Source: Candidatus Bathyarchaeota archaeon (lineage in GTDB: Archaea; Thermoproteota; Bathyarchaeia; RBG-16-48-13; GCA-020355125). From it: 22,255 nucleotides of DNA. The position numbers were made by a program, and so were the translations under genes. Below the pieces are notes generated by a model. The model was not told the origin of the DNA, ran no database searches, and saw nothing but the letters and a program-made list of their open reading frames with translations. This document shows positions 16,166 to 22,255 of the stretch, piece after piece. Where the stretch lies: assembly GCA_026014905.1 (NCBI GenBank), contig JAOZHK010000073.1, positions 1-22,255 on the forward strand, in the 5' to 3' direction. Position 1 is the stretch's first letter. Each line of letters starts with the position of its first letter.

Positions 16166-17449
16166 ATGCACCGGAGCCCCTCAGGTATCCAGTTTCCATC
16201 GAGTTTCTTATGGGGTACTGCGACATCGGCACATCAGGTCGATGGTGGGAACACGAATAATAATTGGTGGGAATGGACGCATCAAGTGGGCACCGTGACA
16301 CCTCGTGCAGGGATTGCCTGTGATCATTGGAACCGTTTTGACGAAGATTTCACGATTCTGGACTCGCTCAATCAAAATGCCTATCGGTTTTCTATGGAAT
16401 GGTCAAGGATCATACCCGCACGCGGTGTTGTCTCTCACGAGGTTATTGAACATTATCATCGAGTCATTGCTGCGCTTAAAGAACGCCATATAGAACCGTT
16501 TGTTACCTTGCATCACTTCACTGAACCTCTGTGGTTCACTAAGCTTGGCGGTCTCACACGTGAACAAAATGTGAAGTTCTTCAGAGAATACGTTGGAGTG
16601 GTTGCACGAGAATTTAGTGATGAAATCACGTTCTGGACTACCATTAATGAACCGAATCTCCGAGCGGCCTGCGGATATTTTCAGGGAATTCACCCTCCAG
16701 GAAAGAAGGGTGTTCGAAATTACATCAAAGCTCTTCGAAATCTCATTCGGATGCATGCTGAAGCGTACCAAGTGTTGAAACAGCATACTCAACACAATTT
16801 GGTGGGATTAGTGAAGAATATAACGGTGATCGAGCCCTATCGTCCTCGATCATGGATCGACGTGCAATTTTCTTGGCTTGTTGATTATTTAGTGAATGCT
16901 GTGACCCTTCGTGCCTTGAAGACGGGAAAACTCCCTTTTTCCTTTATACAAGAGTATTCAGGGTTAAAAGATTCAAGTGATTTCATTGGCTTGAATTATT
17001 ATTCACATGTATTGTGTTCCCTCACTCTTCCAGAGTATATGAAAGCGTATAGGGATCAAGTAGATCCCTCTAAATTGTGCGTGGGTTTAGGATGGGAAGC
17101 GTACCCCGAAGGATTGCTCGTTGCCTTGAAGCGCGTCTGGAACGAATTACGAATACCTATCTATATCACAGAAAACGGGATAGGCACAGACAATGATACT
17201 TGGCGGCAACAATACATCGCACAGCATCTTCATCAAGTCCATGAAGCCCTCGGTCAGGGCATTCCTGTTAAAGGGTATTTTTATTGGTCTCTGCTCGATA
17301 ATTTTGAATGGGCAGAGGGATATTCATCGCGTTTCGGTCTTGTCGCATGTGATCGAGATACTTTGACGCGTCGAATTAAAAGGAGTGGTTACTGGTATGG
17401 GGAGATTGCTCAAAACAATCGCCTCTCATCTCCTTCAGCGCAGCCTTAA
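16166..17449 (+). CDS. Glycoside hydrolase family 1 beta-glycosidase
   Basis: A retaining beta-glucosidase/galactosidase-type enzyme with a TIM barrel, 427 residues. The family start FPSSFLWGTATSAHQVDGG is present. The acid/base glutamate is E162 in TINEPN and the nucleophile is E336 in YITENGIG. Sugar-binding residues appear in HHFTEPLWF, GLNYYSH and LLDNFEWAEGYSSRFGL. There is no signal peptide, so it probably acts on imported oligosaccharides in the cytoplasm. The ATG follows AGGAG by 5 bases. It is divergent from kdgK, and co-regulation through the shared 279-base region is likely. Exact sugar preference cannot be read from the sequence. Confidence 0.93.
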   Translation: MHRSPSGIQFPSSFLWGTATSAHQVDGGNTNNNWWEWTHQVGTVTPRAGIACDHWNRFDEDFTILDSLNQNAYRFSMEWSRIIPARGVVSHEVIEHYHRVIAALKERHIEPFVTLHHFTEPLWFTKLGGLTREQNVKFFREYVGVVAREFSDEITFWTTINEPNLRAACGYFQGIHPPGKKGVRNYIKALRNLIRMHAEAYQVLKQHTQHNLVGLVKNITVIEPYRPRSWIDVQFSWLVDYLVNAVTLRALKTGKLPFSFIQEYSGLKDSSDFIGLNYYSHVLCSLTLPEYMKAYRDQVDPSKLCVGLGWEAYPEGLLVALKRVWNELRIPIYITENGIGTDNDTWRQQYIAQHLHQVHEALGQGIPVKGYFYWSLLDNFEWAEGYSSRFGLVACDRDTLTRRIKRSGYWYGEIAQNNRLSSPSAQP

Positions 17450-17496
17450 TCTAGTGGTTCAGGATTTCCGAGCATCGGGAGAGGTACTATGACGCA

Positions 17497-18924
17497 TCAT
17501 ATCGTTTCTTGCTTCAGTCGACGTAAACGATTGGCTTCGGGTCGCTGTTTATAGAAGCTGTCAAAAAGATAACAGCCTGAAGCTAAACCATACCGAGGTG
17601 CGGTTGAGCAATCACTACATGTTCGACATAATTGTCGTGATTCGATGCGTGAGCTTGTCAAGAGATCGTGCGGATACATGGGATATGATAATAACATGCG
17701 TCCTAATCCAATAAAATCGGCGTGGCCAGCACGTATTATGGCTTGAGCAACCTGTGGAAGATAGTCTTGAAGATAACTATAAGCTGATCCAACAATACAG
17801 AGGTCGGGGAAACGGGCTTTCAATTGCGAAGTAACTTCGATGTGACGCGCGACTCCAACTAAAGGATCTTCCGGAGGAGAATAACTGCCCACTTGGGGGA
17901 GATAAGAGGGACGGACAACATGTGGATTATAGCCGCCACCTCCAGTAATACAGACTAAAGGAATCTGGAGATGCTCAAGCAACTGCAGAAACTGGGTGGG
18001 TTCAGTTAGATCAATAGCTGATCCCCCTTCATCACTCCCAAAAGCATAGCGATAGGGATAATTCACGACCTCTGGTTCACCTACCCCATCCTCGCCTATT
18101 CGATATGGAACAAAATCGAAGGCACTGAGACGAACCCCTATGAGGAGATCAGGTACTTGAGATCTGATGCCTTTCACGACTTCTCGAAGGAATCGAGTGC
18201 GATTCTCGAAAGTCCCTCCATAGCGCCCTGACCGCGTGGTAGCACTGAGTAATTCGTGGCTTAAGTATCCATGGCAGTGCTTGATGTCCACGAAATGAAA
18301 ACCGATGTGCTCGGACCAGACCGCAGCTTGTACAAAATCACGTATAATATCATCAAGCTCTTGATCGGTTAGAACGGGGGAATCTGTCGTTAACCCTAGC
18401 CGTTGATCCAAGATCGGATGGTGATACAGGATTTTGGGCTCAGGACAGTTCCACTCTGTCGGGCGAGAAACTCGTCCAGAATGAGTTAATTGGATGCCCA
18501 CAAGGAGATCACTCGTCACTCCAAAAGCCGCGTGATGTGCAGCAACGAGCTGATCACGCAGAGTTTGTAAGGCTGGAAGATTGGATTCAGAAAAATATAG
18601 TTGATTTGGGCTTCCGCGTCCATCATGCTTCACCGCTACGGCTTCGCCTCCCCAGATGAGTTTCGCGCCACTTCGGCCAAAATTCTCCCATCGACGCTGT
18701 GTGAGCTCCGATGGTTGACCCATGGAGGTAGCGTCCCAACCCTCCATCGGTAACGCACAGAAGCGATTGCCAATTACACGATCCTCAAGATTATATGGTT
18801 GAGCTAAAGGTGAATGTTTACCAAATATGATCTCAGAGTCGTGTGGAAGAGCAATATTTAATGAGGAAAGATATGAACTGAACATGTCGAGCGAGGGAAG
18901 AGATGATATTGATCGATAGTTCAT
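17497..18924 (-). CDS. Old-Yellow-Enzyme-family NADH:flavin oxidoreductase with C-terminal cysteine cluster
   Basis: An FMN-binding TIM-barrel oxidoreductase of 475 residues. OYE family signatures include NRFCALPMEGWDA near 53-65, IQLTHSGRVSRP (144-155), and HCHGYLSHELLS followed by RYGGTFENRTRFL (about 216-246). The later phosphate-binding strand is FIGLGRMLLSYP. Near the end is C-x2-C-x2-C-x11-C (CRTCSDC ... GC), similar to but one residue shorter in the first part than the 4Fe-4S motif of 2,4-dienoyl-CoA reductase. The FAD/NAD half found in that enzyme is missing, so if a cluster forms its electron partner must be separate. The N-terminal 35 residues precede the usual barrel start. The gene is downstream of the cystathionine lyase-type gene, with its own TATA-like box. 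Substrate unknown. Confidence 0.85.
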   Translation of the reverse strand: MNYRSISSLPSLDMFSSYLSSLNIALPHDSEIIFGKHSPLAQPYNLEDRVIGNRFCALPMEGWDATSMGQPSELTQRRWENFGRSGAKLIWGGEAVAVKHDGRGSPNQLYFSESNLPALQTLRDQLVAAHHAAFGVTSDLLVGIQLTHSGRVSRPTEWNCPEPKILYHHPILDQRLGLTTDSPVLTDQELDDIIRDFVQAAVWSEHIGFHFVDIKHCHGYLSHELLSATTRSGRYGGTFENRTRFLREVVKGIRSQVPDLLIGVRLSAFDFVPYRIGEDGVGEPEVVNYPYRYAFGSDEGGSAIDLTEPTQFLQLLEHLQIPLVCITGGGGYNPHVVRPSYLPQVGSYSPPEDPLVGVARHIEVTSQLKARFPDLCIVGSAYSYLQDYLPQVAQAIIRAGHADFIGLGRMLLSYPMYPHDLLTSSRIESRQLCRTCSDCSTAPRYGLASGCYLFDSFYKQRPEANRLRRLKQETI

Positions 18925-18968
18925 ATGTACATCAGCCTCTCAGGCAATAATCAGTGAGTTTAGGTTGC

Positions 18969-18975
18969 ATATAAA
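18969..18975 (-). promoter_or_regulatory. TATA box for the OYE-like gene
   Basis: The minus strand reads CTTTATATGC about 48 bases before the ATG at 18924, in the 73-base gap after the cystathionine lyase gene. It implies a leader of about 20 bases and independent transcription. Confidence 0.45.
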
Positions 18976-18997
18976 GAGATTATGGGCCGATTGGATT

Positions 18998-20176
18998 CTA
19001 AACTGCAGTAAAGGCATGTTCGAGACCTGCAAGAATGTCTTCGACGTCTTCTAAACCCACAGAGAGACGAATTAATTCATCGGAGATTCCTGCGTTCTTA
19101 CGTTCTTGTGGATCCAAGTGATAGTGAGAAGTGGTGGATGGCTGCGTAATGAGTGTTTCCACCCCACCTAGGCTTGGAGTGATAAAAGCAGTCGTCATGT
19201 TGTCGACAAATCGGCTTGCAGCTGCAGAATCTCCTTTCAGTTCGAAGCTGATGACCCCTCCGTATCCTTGCATTTGCGTCTTTGCTAACGTATGTTGGGG
19301 GTGACTTTCGAGACCGGGATAATAAACATGTTTGACTTGGTTATGCTCCTCGAGGTATTTGGCAACATGTAGACTAGTGTGGTTGTGTCGGTGTACACGG
19401 AGAGGGAGTGTTTTTAAACCTCGGAGTAGGAGCCAAGCTGCATGGGGGTCAAGAACTCCACCAAATATTTTCAGTAATTCTTTTACTGATTGGATATAGT
19501 CGGTGGGACCGACGATCACTCCTGCCATCAGATCGTTGTGACCACCTAAGTATTTTGTCGCGCTATGAACAATGATCTCAATCCCCCAGCGAACTGGATG
19601 CTGATTTATTGGTGTGGCAAAGGTATTATCAAAAATAATGGGGAGTTCCTGCTCTCGTCCAAGCTCAGCCAGTTGGGCTAGATCTACTAGTTTCAAGGTG
19701 GGATTTGTTGGAGATTCACAAAAAAGGAGTTTCGTGTTCGATCGAATTGCTTTTGCGATCGTTCGCGTGTCGGTGGCATCCACAAAGCTCGTGGTTATGC
19801 CGAATCGAGGTAAGATTGTATTGAGGAAATTGAATGTTCCGCCATATATATCGCGGCTTGCCACGATGTGATCGCCTTGTTCAACGAAGGGAAGAATCGC
19901 AGTGGTAATGGCAGCCATGCCTGAAGCAAAGACTGCAGCGTCATCTCCATCTTCAAGTGCTGCTATTTTAGTTTCAACAGCTTTCAGCGTGGGGTTGCCA
20001 TACCGGGTGTAGATATATGCGTCGGATTCACCTCTGTTATACGCGAGGAGTTTTTGGGTTGAGGAGAACGCAAAATTGGATGTTTGGTAGATCGGTGTCG
20101 TGATTGCTCCTGTTTGTGGATCACGTCGCTCTCCTGCGTGAATCGCTCGTGTTGAAGATCCTGTTCGTTGTTTCAA
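18998..20176 (-). CDS. Cystathionine gamma-lyase / gamma-synthase family PLP enzyme
   Basis: A transsulfuration enzyme of the Cys/Met metabolism PLP family, interconverting cystathionine, cysteine and homocysteine-type substrates. Features: STRAIHAGE, ITTPIYQTSNFAF, the YTRYGNPT cofactor contacts (Y56, R58), SRDIYGGT (Y111), FDNTFATP (D183) and the PLP lysine K208 in HSATKYLGGH. The C-terminal signature LIRLSVGLEDVEDI is present. The frame extends 32 codons upstream to a TTG at 20272 without a ribosome site. The TTG at 20176 has GAAGGA (20183-20188) at 6 bases and yields 392 residues, the usual length, so I prefer it; the upstream stretch would then be a leader holding a strong hairpin. Lyase versus synthase cannot be decided from sequence; metB and metC are both possible names. 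Confidence 0.88.
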   Translation of the reverse strand: MKQRTGSSTRAIHAGERRDPQTGAITTPIYQTSNFAFSSTQKLLAYNRGESDAYIYTRYGNPTLKAVETKIAALEDGDDAAVFASGMAAITTAILPFVEQGDHIVASRDIYGGTFNFLNTILPRFGITTSFVDATDTRTIAKAIRSNTKLLFCESPTNPTLKLVDLAQLAELGREQELPIIFDNTFATPINQHPVRWGIEIIVHSATKYLGGHNDLMAGVIVGPTDYIQSVKELLKIFGGVLDPHAAWLLLRGLKTLPLRVHRHNHTSLHVAKYLEEHNQVKHVYYPGLESHPQHTLAKTQMQGYGGVISFELKGDSAAASRFVDNMTTAFITPSLGGVETLITQPSTTSHYHLDPQERKNAGISDELIRLSVGLEDVEDILAGLEHAFTAV

Positions 20177-20220
20177 GTTTATTCCTTCTTTCTTTGACAG
20201 ACTGTGCGTGAAGAGTTGTA

Positions 20221-20254
20221 ATAGAGGGCGATAGAACCGTTCTATCTCCTCTAT
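20221..20254 (-). promoter_or_regulatory. 34-base hairpin in the leader of the cystathionine lyase gene
   Basis: Outer arms ATAGAGG (20221-20227) and CCTCTAT (20248-20254) enclose inner arms GATAGAAC (20230-20237) and GTTCTATC (20239-20246). That is 15 pairs in 34 bases, between the TATA box and the preferred TTG start. It may be a 5' RNA structure or a DNA operator. Confidence 0.5.
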
Positions 20255-20310
20255 CAATGATGTATCTATCAATCGTTATGCTTTAAAAAAGGTGATTGAT
20301 GAGAGTCGTG

Positions 20311-20317
20311 TTTTATA
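20311..20317 (-). promoter_or_regulatory. TATA box for the cystathionine lyase gene
   Basis: The minus strand reads GTATAAAACACG, a strong archaeal TATA core. Transcription would start near 20289, leaving a leader of about 113 bases if translation begins at 20176, or about 17 bases if it begins at 20272. Confidence 0.5.
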
Positions 20318-20323
20318 CTGTGT

Positions 20324-20357
20324 GTATAAGTCAACCGGCTTATACGCGCGCGCGTAT
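20324..20357. promoter_or_regulatory. Overlapping palindromes upstream of the lyase TATA box
   Basis: GTATAAG (20324-20330) and CTTATAC (20339-20345) form a 22-base dyad starting six bases above the TATA box. It overlaps the perfect 16-base palindrome ATACGCGCGCGCGTAT (20342-20357). The placement suggests an activator/repressor site region. Confidence 0.4.
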
Positions 20358-20384
20358 TACCTATTGGAAGGTTTGACGTGATAG

Positions 20385-20477
20385 GGGTGCTTTTCACCCA
20401 ATGGCCATTCCGAATGTGAGCGAAAAAGGGTCCTGTATCATGACAACATGTTAAAATTTTCTCACTCACTAGTGAGA
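20385..20477. other. Two further short dyads in the non-coding block
   Basis: GGGTG and CACCC with a 5-base loop (20385-20399), and TCTCACT and AGTGAGA with a 4-base loop (20460-20477), the latter preceded by AAAATTTT. No gene or RNA family is recognised. Confidence 0.35.
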
Positions 20478-20823
20478 CCTCGTTTCAGTTAGTTAGCAAC
20501 ATCATTTTGGTAGCTAATATATATTGAGATTAGAGTGATAGTTGCTCGTTTACTTTGCTATAGTTATTTAGTTCTCGAAAAAATTGTCCATATCTTTTTG
20601 AAAGTGGCGTACATGTTCATTGAAATATTTAATTTTTTGATCGAGGCGTGCCCAGTCCTCTTCTGTGATGAAAATACATTTATATCGCATGGGAATATCA
20701 CCGACTCATCGATATCATTTTCTTTTTTCTATATCGTATCTTTGGGTCATAATAGAGTTATGAATTCTGAATCGATGAGTTAAATGTGTAAGAGAGGCGG
20801 GTGGCTGTGGAAGCTCTTGCTAG
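20478..20823. other. AT-rich intergenic block without a recognised gene
   Basis: No convincing gene is seen. An open frame at 20535-20783 (+) has low-complexity, Phe/Ile-rich composition without a ribosome site and is best treated as chance. No tRNA, SRP RNA or RNase P RNA signature is visible by eye. It separates the lyase promoter from the end of the HD-domain gene. Confidence 0.4.
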
Positions 20824-21381
20824 CTATTTTTCAAGAAGAAGTGGGCGCTGTGAAGTGTAAGCGAGGGCATCATAATCAGCGAAATCAGCATAGTGGACGA
20901 TAATCGCTTCGATGGTTGTTGGGAAGATCAATTGTTGACGGGTATGGGATAGTATGAGGTGTTCAATTACATCTGGAATACCGTGTTTATGAGCGATACG
21001 GGCTCCCAAGTACCCGTGGGGAAATTGTTTGAGAATCTTTGCTTGTTGATAATCATGCAGGGTCTTTTCATAAATGATCAGTTTGTCAATATCGTGAAGC
21101 AATGCGCCTGCAAGAACATAATCGTGGTTGACGGGAATGTGATGATGCTGGGAGACAACTTTGGCGATTTGCATGGCAATCGAGGTAACCGCTCTCACGT
21201 GATCAATGAGGCGACAGCCTGGTATTTGAGGGGAAAATATAGCGTCTTCTAGCGTGGCGTATTGGCTTTGATGCCAGGCGTCAATCCAACAAGCAGTAAC
21301 TTGGGAACGCAACGTAGGATCTTGGATACTCGCAATCTCAGGAAACGTGCGGTTTATGTCGTGAATTTCATTATTACTCAA
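20824..21381 (-). CDS. HD-domain metal-dependent phosphohydrolase
   Basis: A 185-residue protein with a complete HD set: H61 (LIDHVRAV), H96-D97 (ALLHDIDK), H122 (FPHGYLGAR), H141 and H146 (EHLILSHT) and D166 (HYADFAD). The extra histidines between HD and the last Asp are those of two-metal HD phosphatases and phosphodiesterases. The fold fills about residues 55-170 and the rest is a short N-terminal helix pair. The substrate could be a nucleotide, cyclic phosphate or pterin phosphate; nothing here decides it. The start is TTG at 21381, with GAGGT about 9 bases upstream, and a TATA-like box (CTTAAATA on plus, 21418-21425) about 40 bases upstream. It follows the chorismate mutase gene by 64 bases on the same strand. 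Confidence 0.82.
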   Translation of the reverse strand: MSNNEIHDINRTFPEIASIQDPTLRSQVTACWIDAWHQSQYATLEDAIFSPQIPGCRLIDHVRAVTSIAMQIAKVVSQHHHIPVNHDYVLAGALLHDIDKLIIYEKTLHDYQQAKILKQFPHGYLGARIAHKHGIPDVIEHLILSHTRQQLIFPTTIEAIIVHYADFADYDALAYTSQRPLLLEK

Positions 21382-21417
21382 AGGGAGTTACCTCACTATC
21401 TTAGGTCACAAGTATCG

Positions 21418-21425
21418 CTTAAATA
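21418..21425 (-). promoter_or_regulatory. TATA-like box for the HD-domain gene
   Basis: The minus strand reads TATTTAAG about 40 bases before the TTG at 21381, within the 64-base gap after the chorismate mutase gene. Confidence 0.35.
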
Positions 21426-21445
21426 CACTTATGGTCAACCTTTCC

Positions 21446-22138
21446 CTAGATTGTGAATCGCTGTTGCAGGTAATCAATTTCAACTTCTAGCGTTTTCGTA
21501 ATGAGCCATCGAAAACAGTGTTCGACAACATCTTGATCCAAGTTGTAACTGAAGGCAATCTTCCTCGCATTGTTAATGACGGTTTGCTCTCTTTTCGGTT
21601 TTCTCAGGCGGGCTCGGAGAGCAGCTTGATTCTCCGCAATGACTCGAAGAGATGTATCGGTTTGTAACTTTGACTCAGCTACGAATCGACCGATATTAAT
21701 CCGTTCATGTAGTAGGACAATTAAATCCGCATCACAGTAAACGGTTTCTCCATAAGTTGTCGGGTCGTCGCCTTCTTCACATAGATCTTGGAGCAGCGTC
21801 ATGTAATATGCGATGATTTCGTCTTTAAGTTCGATATCGACTTGTTGAATGGGCGAAGGGGGGACGCCCCGTTGTACAGGGGTATGGGGAGAGATATTGG
21901 TTAATCGATACTGATCTGGAAATCGATAGCGACCTAACGCGGCATGATATTGTTCAAGCTGCTCTAAAGCAAACTCAAAAAAGGAGATACCAGTCCTGCC
22001 TTCAATAGGAATCTTGTCAAGGCAATAAACAGAGGCATTTAATGCATAACGCGAGCGATCTTTCAATCTACTCACAATTCGCTCCGTCATTTGATTGAGT
22101 TTTGTGCGAAGATCAGTTAACTCAAGGTTAGACGGCAT
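21446..22138 (-). CDS. Eukaryote-type (AroQ-beta, ARO7-like) chorismate mutase
   Basis: Converts chorismate to prephenate on the way to phenylalanine and tyrosine. The 230-residue length is more than twice the usual 90-residue archaeal/bacterial AroQ. The sequence follows yeast Aro7 from end to end as I remember it: ELTDLRTKLNQMTERIVSRL...RSRYA, SFFEFALEQLEQYHAALGRY, then ERINIGRFVAESKLQTD and ITKTLEVEIDYLQQRF. By that alignment R146, K157, E184, T214 and E218 match the yeast catalytic R157, K168, E198, T242 and E246. Yeast R16 is Gln16 here and N194 is Lys180. Of the yeast effector-site residues, G141 (G130) and R76 (R70) remain, while S142, T145 and R75 differ. GGGGG lies 6 bases before the ATG. 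No other aromatic-pathway gene is visible nearby. Confidence 0.82.
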   Translation of the reverse strand: MPSNLELTDLRTKLNQMTERIVSRLKDRSRYALNASVYCLDKIPIEGRTGISFFEFALEQLEQYHAALGRYRFPDQYRLTNISPHTPVQRGVPPSPIQQVDIELKDEIIAYYMTLLQDLCEEGDDPTTYGETVYCDADLIVLLHERINIGRFVAESKLQTDTSLRVIAENQAALRARLRKPKREQTVINNARKIAFSYNLDQDVVEHCFRWLITKTLEVEIDYLQQRFTI

Positions 22139-22197
22139 TCAAATCCCCCTTTATGTGGTACCAGATCGTGTTTTCGGGTACATAAGGGTGCCGCTGG

Positions 22198-22205
22198 ATA
22201 TAAAT
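22198..22205 (-). promoter_or_regulatory. TATA box for the chorismate mutase gene
   Basis: The minus strand reads GGAGAATTTATATCC: a purine-rich BRE-like stretch then ATTTATAT, about 63 bases before the ATG. The leader of about 37 bases includes an imperfect dyad (TTATGT at 22151-22156 and ACATAA at 22180-22185). Confidence 0.45.
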
Positions 22206-22255
22206 TCTCCAAAAGTGAAAGGAGTAAAAATTAGCGTCATAAATACGCGCGTGTA

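Noticed and set aside
20269..20469. Open frame of 66 codons (-) upstream of the cystathionine lyase gene
   Set aside because: It covers the TATA box and palindromes, has no ribosome site and a random-looking composition; regulatory DNA is the better reading.
20535..20783. Open frame of 82 codons (+) with hydrophobic stretches, possibly a small membrane protein
   Set aside because: AT-rich, Phe/Ile-biased chance composition, no ribosome site and no recognisable family; kept only as part of the intergenic block.

Overview
The window looks like a piece of an archaeal chromosome with mid-range GC. Several genes point to Archaea rather than Bacteria: aEF-1beta, a flap endonuclease with a C-terminal PCNA-binding tail, a two-ring Cdc48/VAT ATPase, a CTP-dependent riboflavin kinase fused to a winged helix, a KDG kinase closely resembling the Sulfolobus enzyme, and TATA-like boxes about 25 bases before likely transcript starts. 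The lineage cannot be fixed from this sequence. A eukaryote-type chorismate mutase would be at home in an Asgard-like archaeon but does not prove it. No tRNA, rRNA, CRISPR array or insertion sequence was recognised.

Layout. 1-5251 (+): the tail of an unknown gene, an alkaline-phosphatase-fold phosphodiesterase, and a very large membrane protein that joins two thioredoxin domains, four PKD domains and a CcdA/DsbD-type electron-transfer membrane domain. 5373-8877: a small winged-helix protein (-) divergent from a tight (+) operon bshC-like / pcm / ribK. 8923-14740 (-): aef1b, cdc48, a small winged-helix gene, fen1 and a TPP-dependent decarboxylase/synthase-like gene; cdc48, the winged-helix gene and fen1 form one compact group. 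14930-17449: kdgK (-) and a GH1 beta-glycosidase (+), divergent from a shared 279-base control region. 17497-20176 (-): an Old-Yellow-Enzyme-like oxidoreductase downstream of a cystathionine gamma-lyase/synthase family gene. 20177-20823: about 650 bases without a convincing gene but rich in palindromes near the lyase promoter. 20824-22138 (-): an HD-domain hydrolase downstream of a eukaryote-type (AroQ-beta, ARO7-like) chorismate mutase.

How the genes may work together. Information processing and protein quality control are represented by aEF-1beta, Cdc48, FEN1 and Pcm. Sugar use is represented by the GH1/KDG kinase pair, which fits release of sugars followed by a semi-phosphorylative Entner-Doudoroff route. 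A third, more speculative theme is thiol chemistry: the Trx-PKD-Trx-CcdA protein, a BshC-family protein with an inserted zinc-knuckle-like cysteine set, and a transsulfuration enzyme lie within 20 kb. The most notable items are the Trx/PKD/CcdA fusion with recently duplicated PKD segments, the eukaryote-type chorismate mutase, the orphan BshC homologue, and the palindrome-dense leader of the cystathionine lyase gene.
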